Positions 13,465 to 14,202 of a stretch of 14,202 nt of DNA are shown one piece after another. The stretch is from CALXVA01 sp964587175 (lineage in GTDB: Bacteria; Bacillota; Clostridia; TANB77; CAG-508), in assembly GCA_964587175.1 (NCBI GenBank), contig CAZPKK010000034.1:1-14202 (forward strand). The letters run 5' to 3'. The notes under the pieces are model-generated. The model made no database searches and was not told where the DNA came from. It worked only from the letters and a program-made list of their open reading frames with translations. Position 1 is the first letter of the stretch; each line of letters begins with the position of its first letter. A program made the position numbers and the translations under genes.

Positions 13465-13684
13465 AATGTTTGAAAGAAACTGAGCAATCTTTACTTACGG
13501 AACAGCGGAAAAGAATATCCACAGAACATTGTGAAAAGTCTGTTAATAAGCTGTTGATATCTTTCTTATCCACAAAAAAAAATTTTTAATGTAGATAAGT
13601 TTTTAAATTATCCACTAACTTATTCACATTTGAAACTATAGGGAATAAAGGTTTCCACATAGTTATCCACAATATCCACAGTAC

Positions 13685-13724
13685 CTACTACTACTACTAC
13701 TAAAATTATTTATATTATATTAAA
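13685..13724 (+). other. DnaA-trio array and A/T unwinding element
   Basis: Six consecutive CTA triplets (13685-13702) give six 3'-GAT-5' units on the other strand, the DnaA-trio motif known from the Bacillus basal unwinding system. They begin 4 bases after the DnaA box ending at 13680. The next 22 bases (13703-13724) contain no G or C and end just before the dnaN ribosome site. Strand opening by a DnaA filament should start here. Confidence 0.88.
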
Positions 13725-13739
13725 AGGAGTGAAACCAAA

Positions 13740-14202
13740 ATGAAAATTATTTGTGAGAAGGATAATATCCTTAAAGCACTTAATTCCGTAACAAAAGCTG
13801 TAGCAACAAAAACAACAATGCCTATATTAGAAGGAATACTAATTCAAACAAATGATAATGAAGTAAAATTTACAACCTATGATTTAGAAATAGGTATAGA
13901 ATACATAATAAATTGTGAAGTAAAAGAACAAGGAGCAACAGTAGTTAATGCAATAATGTTTAGTGAAATTATAAGAAGACTACCAGATTCTGAAATAAAA
14001 ATAACAATAGATGAAAAAAATTTATTAGTTATTGAATGTGAAGGTTCTTTATATAAATTAGCTACAATGAATCCAGAAGAATTTCCAGAACTTCCACAAA
14101 TAAATATAGAAAATTCTATCGAAATGGAACAAAATTCATTAAAAGATATGATAAGAAAAACAATTTTTGCAGTAAGTACAGAAGAAAATAGACCAATTTT
14201 TA
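13740..14202 (+). CDS. dnaN: DNA polymerase III beta sliding clamp (5' part)
   Basis: DnaN forms the ring that tethers replicative polymerase to DNA. The window ends inside the gene, so only the first 154 codons are present, about 40 percent of a normal 365-380 residue clamp. The sequence MKIICEKDNILKALNSVTKA followed by VATKTTMPILEGILI and FTTYDLEIGIEY is the typical first clamp domain, and LATMNPEEFPELP follows. The ATG at 13740-13742 has AAGGAG at 13724-13729, 10 bases upstream. No separate promoter is clear; it may be read from dnaA or from within the origin. The truncation is only the window edge. Confidence 0.96.
   Translation, partial: MKIICEKDNILKALNSVTKAVATKTTMPILEGILIQTNDNEVKFTTYDLEIGIEYIINCEVKEQGATVVNAIMFSEIIRRLPDSEIKITIDEKNLLVIECEGSLYKLATMNPEEFPELPQINIENSIEMEQNSLKDMIRKTIFAVSTEENRPIF

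Larger units (their letters stand above)
13414..13739. other. oriC: replication origin oriC (dnaA-dnaN intergenic)
   Basis: Perfect DnaA boxes TTATCCACA lie at 13566-13574 and 13663-13671. One-mismatch boxes lie at 13515-13523 (ATATCCACA), 13608-13616 (TTATCCACT), 13620-13628 (TTATTCACA), 13672-13680 (ATATCCACA) and, on the other strand, 13590-13598 (TGTAGATAA). All but the last point the same way. The last two abut each other and lead directly into the DnaA-trio and unwinding tract. The location between dnaA and dnaN, the box density and the outward orientation of the genes on both sides all mark the chromosomal origin. Confidence 0.93.

Noticed and set aside
13685..13702. CTA repeat considered as a microsatellite or part of a CRISPR-like array
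   Set aside because: Its place directly after DnaA boxes and before an A/T tract fits DnaA-trios. No CRISPR repeat-spacer pattern exists in the window.

Overview
This window is the replication-origin region of a very A+T-rich, low-G+C Gram-positive bacterium, most likely of the class Clostridia. Three things point there. The gene order dnaN-dnaA-oriC / rpmH-rnpA-yidD-yidC-jag-mnmE-mnmG-rsmG-parA-parB is the classic Firmicutes origin cluster. A DUF4446-type gene follows parB, and serine tRNAs lie close by, a context typical of Clostridia. UGA is not read as tryptophan (Trp codons are TGG), which argues against a mycoplasma-type code. I cannot name a species.

Right end (about 11.8-14.2 kb): dnaA and the 5' part of dnaN run rightward. 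Between them lies a 326-base oriC with at least two perfect and several one-mismatch DnaA boxes. It ends in two abutting boxes, six consecutive CTA trinucleotides (DnaA-trios) and an A+T-only unwinding tract just before dnaN. A second, smaller set of DnaA boxes lies in the dnaA promoter/leader region. rpmH and dnaA have divergent promoters with the same TTGACT -35 hexamer.

Middle (about 2.6-11.8 kb): everything is transcribed leftward, co-directional with the replication fork leaving oriC. The cluster covers ribosome/RNase P parts (rpmH, rnpA), membrane protein insertion (yidD, yidC), an RNA-binding division regulator (jag), tRNA wobble-uridine modification (mnmE, mnmG), 16S rRNA methylation (rsmG), chromosome partition (parA, parB) and a small membrane-anchored DUF4446 protein. 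Probable control points are an intrinsic terminator between rpmH and rnpA, hairpins between jag and mnmE, a promoter with two tandem Spo0A-box-like sites before mnmG, a terminator after rsmG, and a palindrome over the parAB promoter.

Left end (1-2.6 kb): this is the accessory part. Two tandem serine tRNA genes (anticodons UGA and GCU) share one promoter and one terminator. Upstream of them is an unexplained island with a perfect 19-bp-arm palindrome and a short cysteine-containing reading frame broken at an A-run. Further left, an APH/choline-kinase-like phosphotransferase gene runs toward oriC, against the fork, with its own strong terminator. It is preceded by about 820 bases of almost pure A/T sequence that contains what looks like a decayed minus-strand gene. 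This left end is the best place to look for acquired or degrading DNA. The rest is a conserved housekeeping locus, and I do not see a convincing undescribed multi-gene system.
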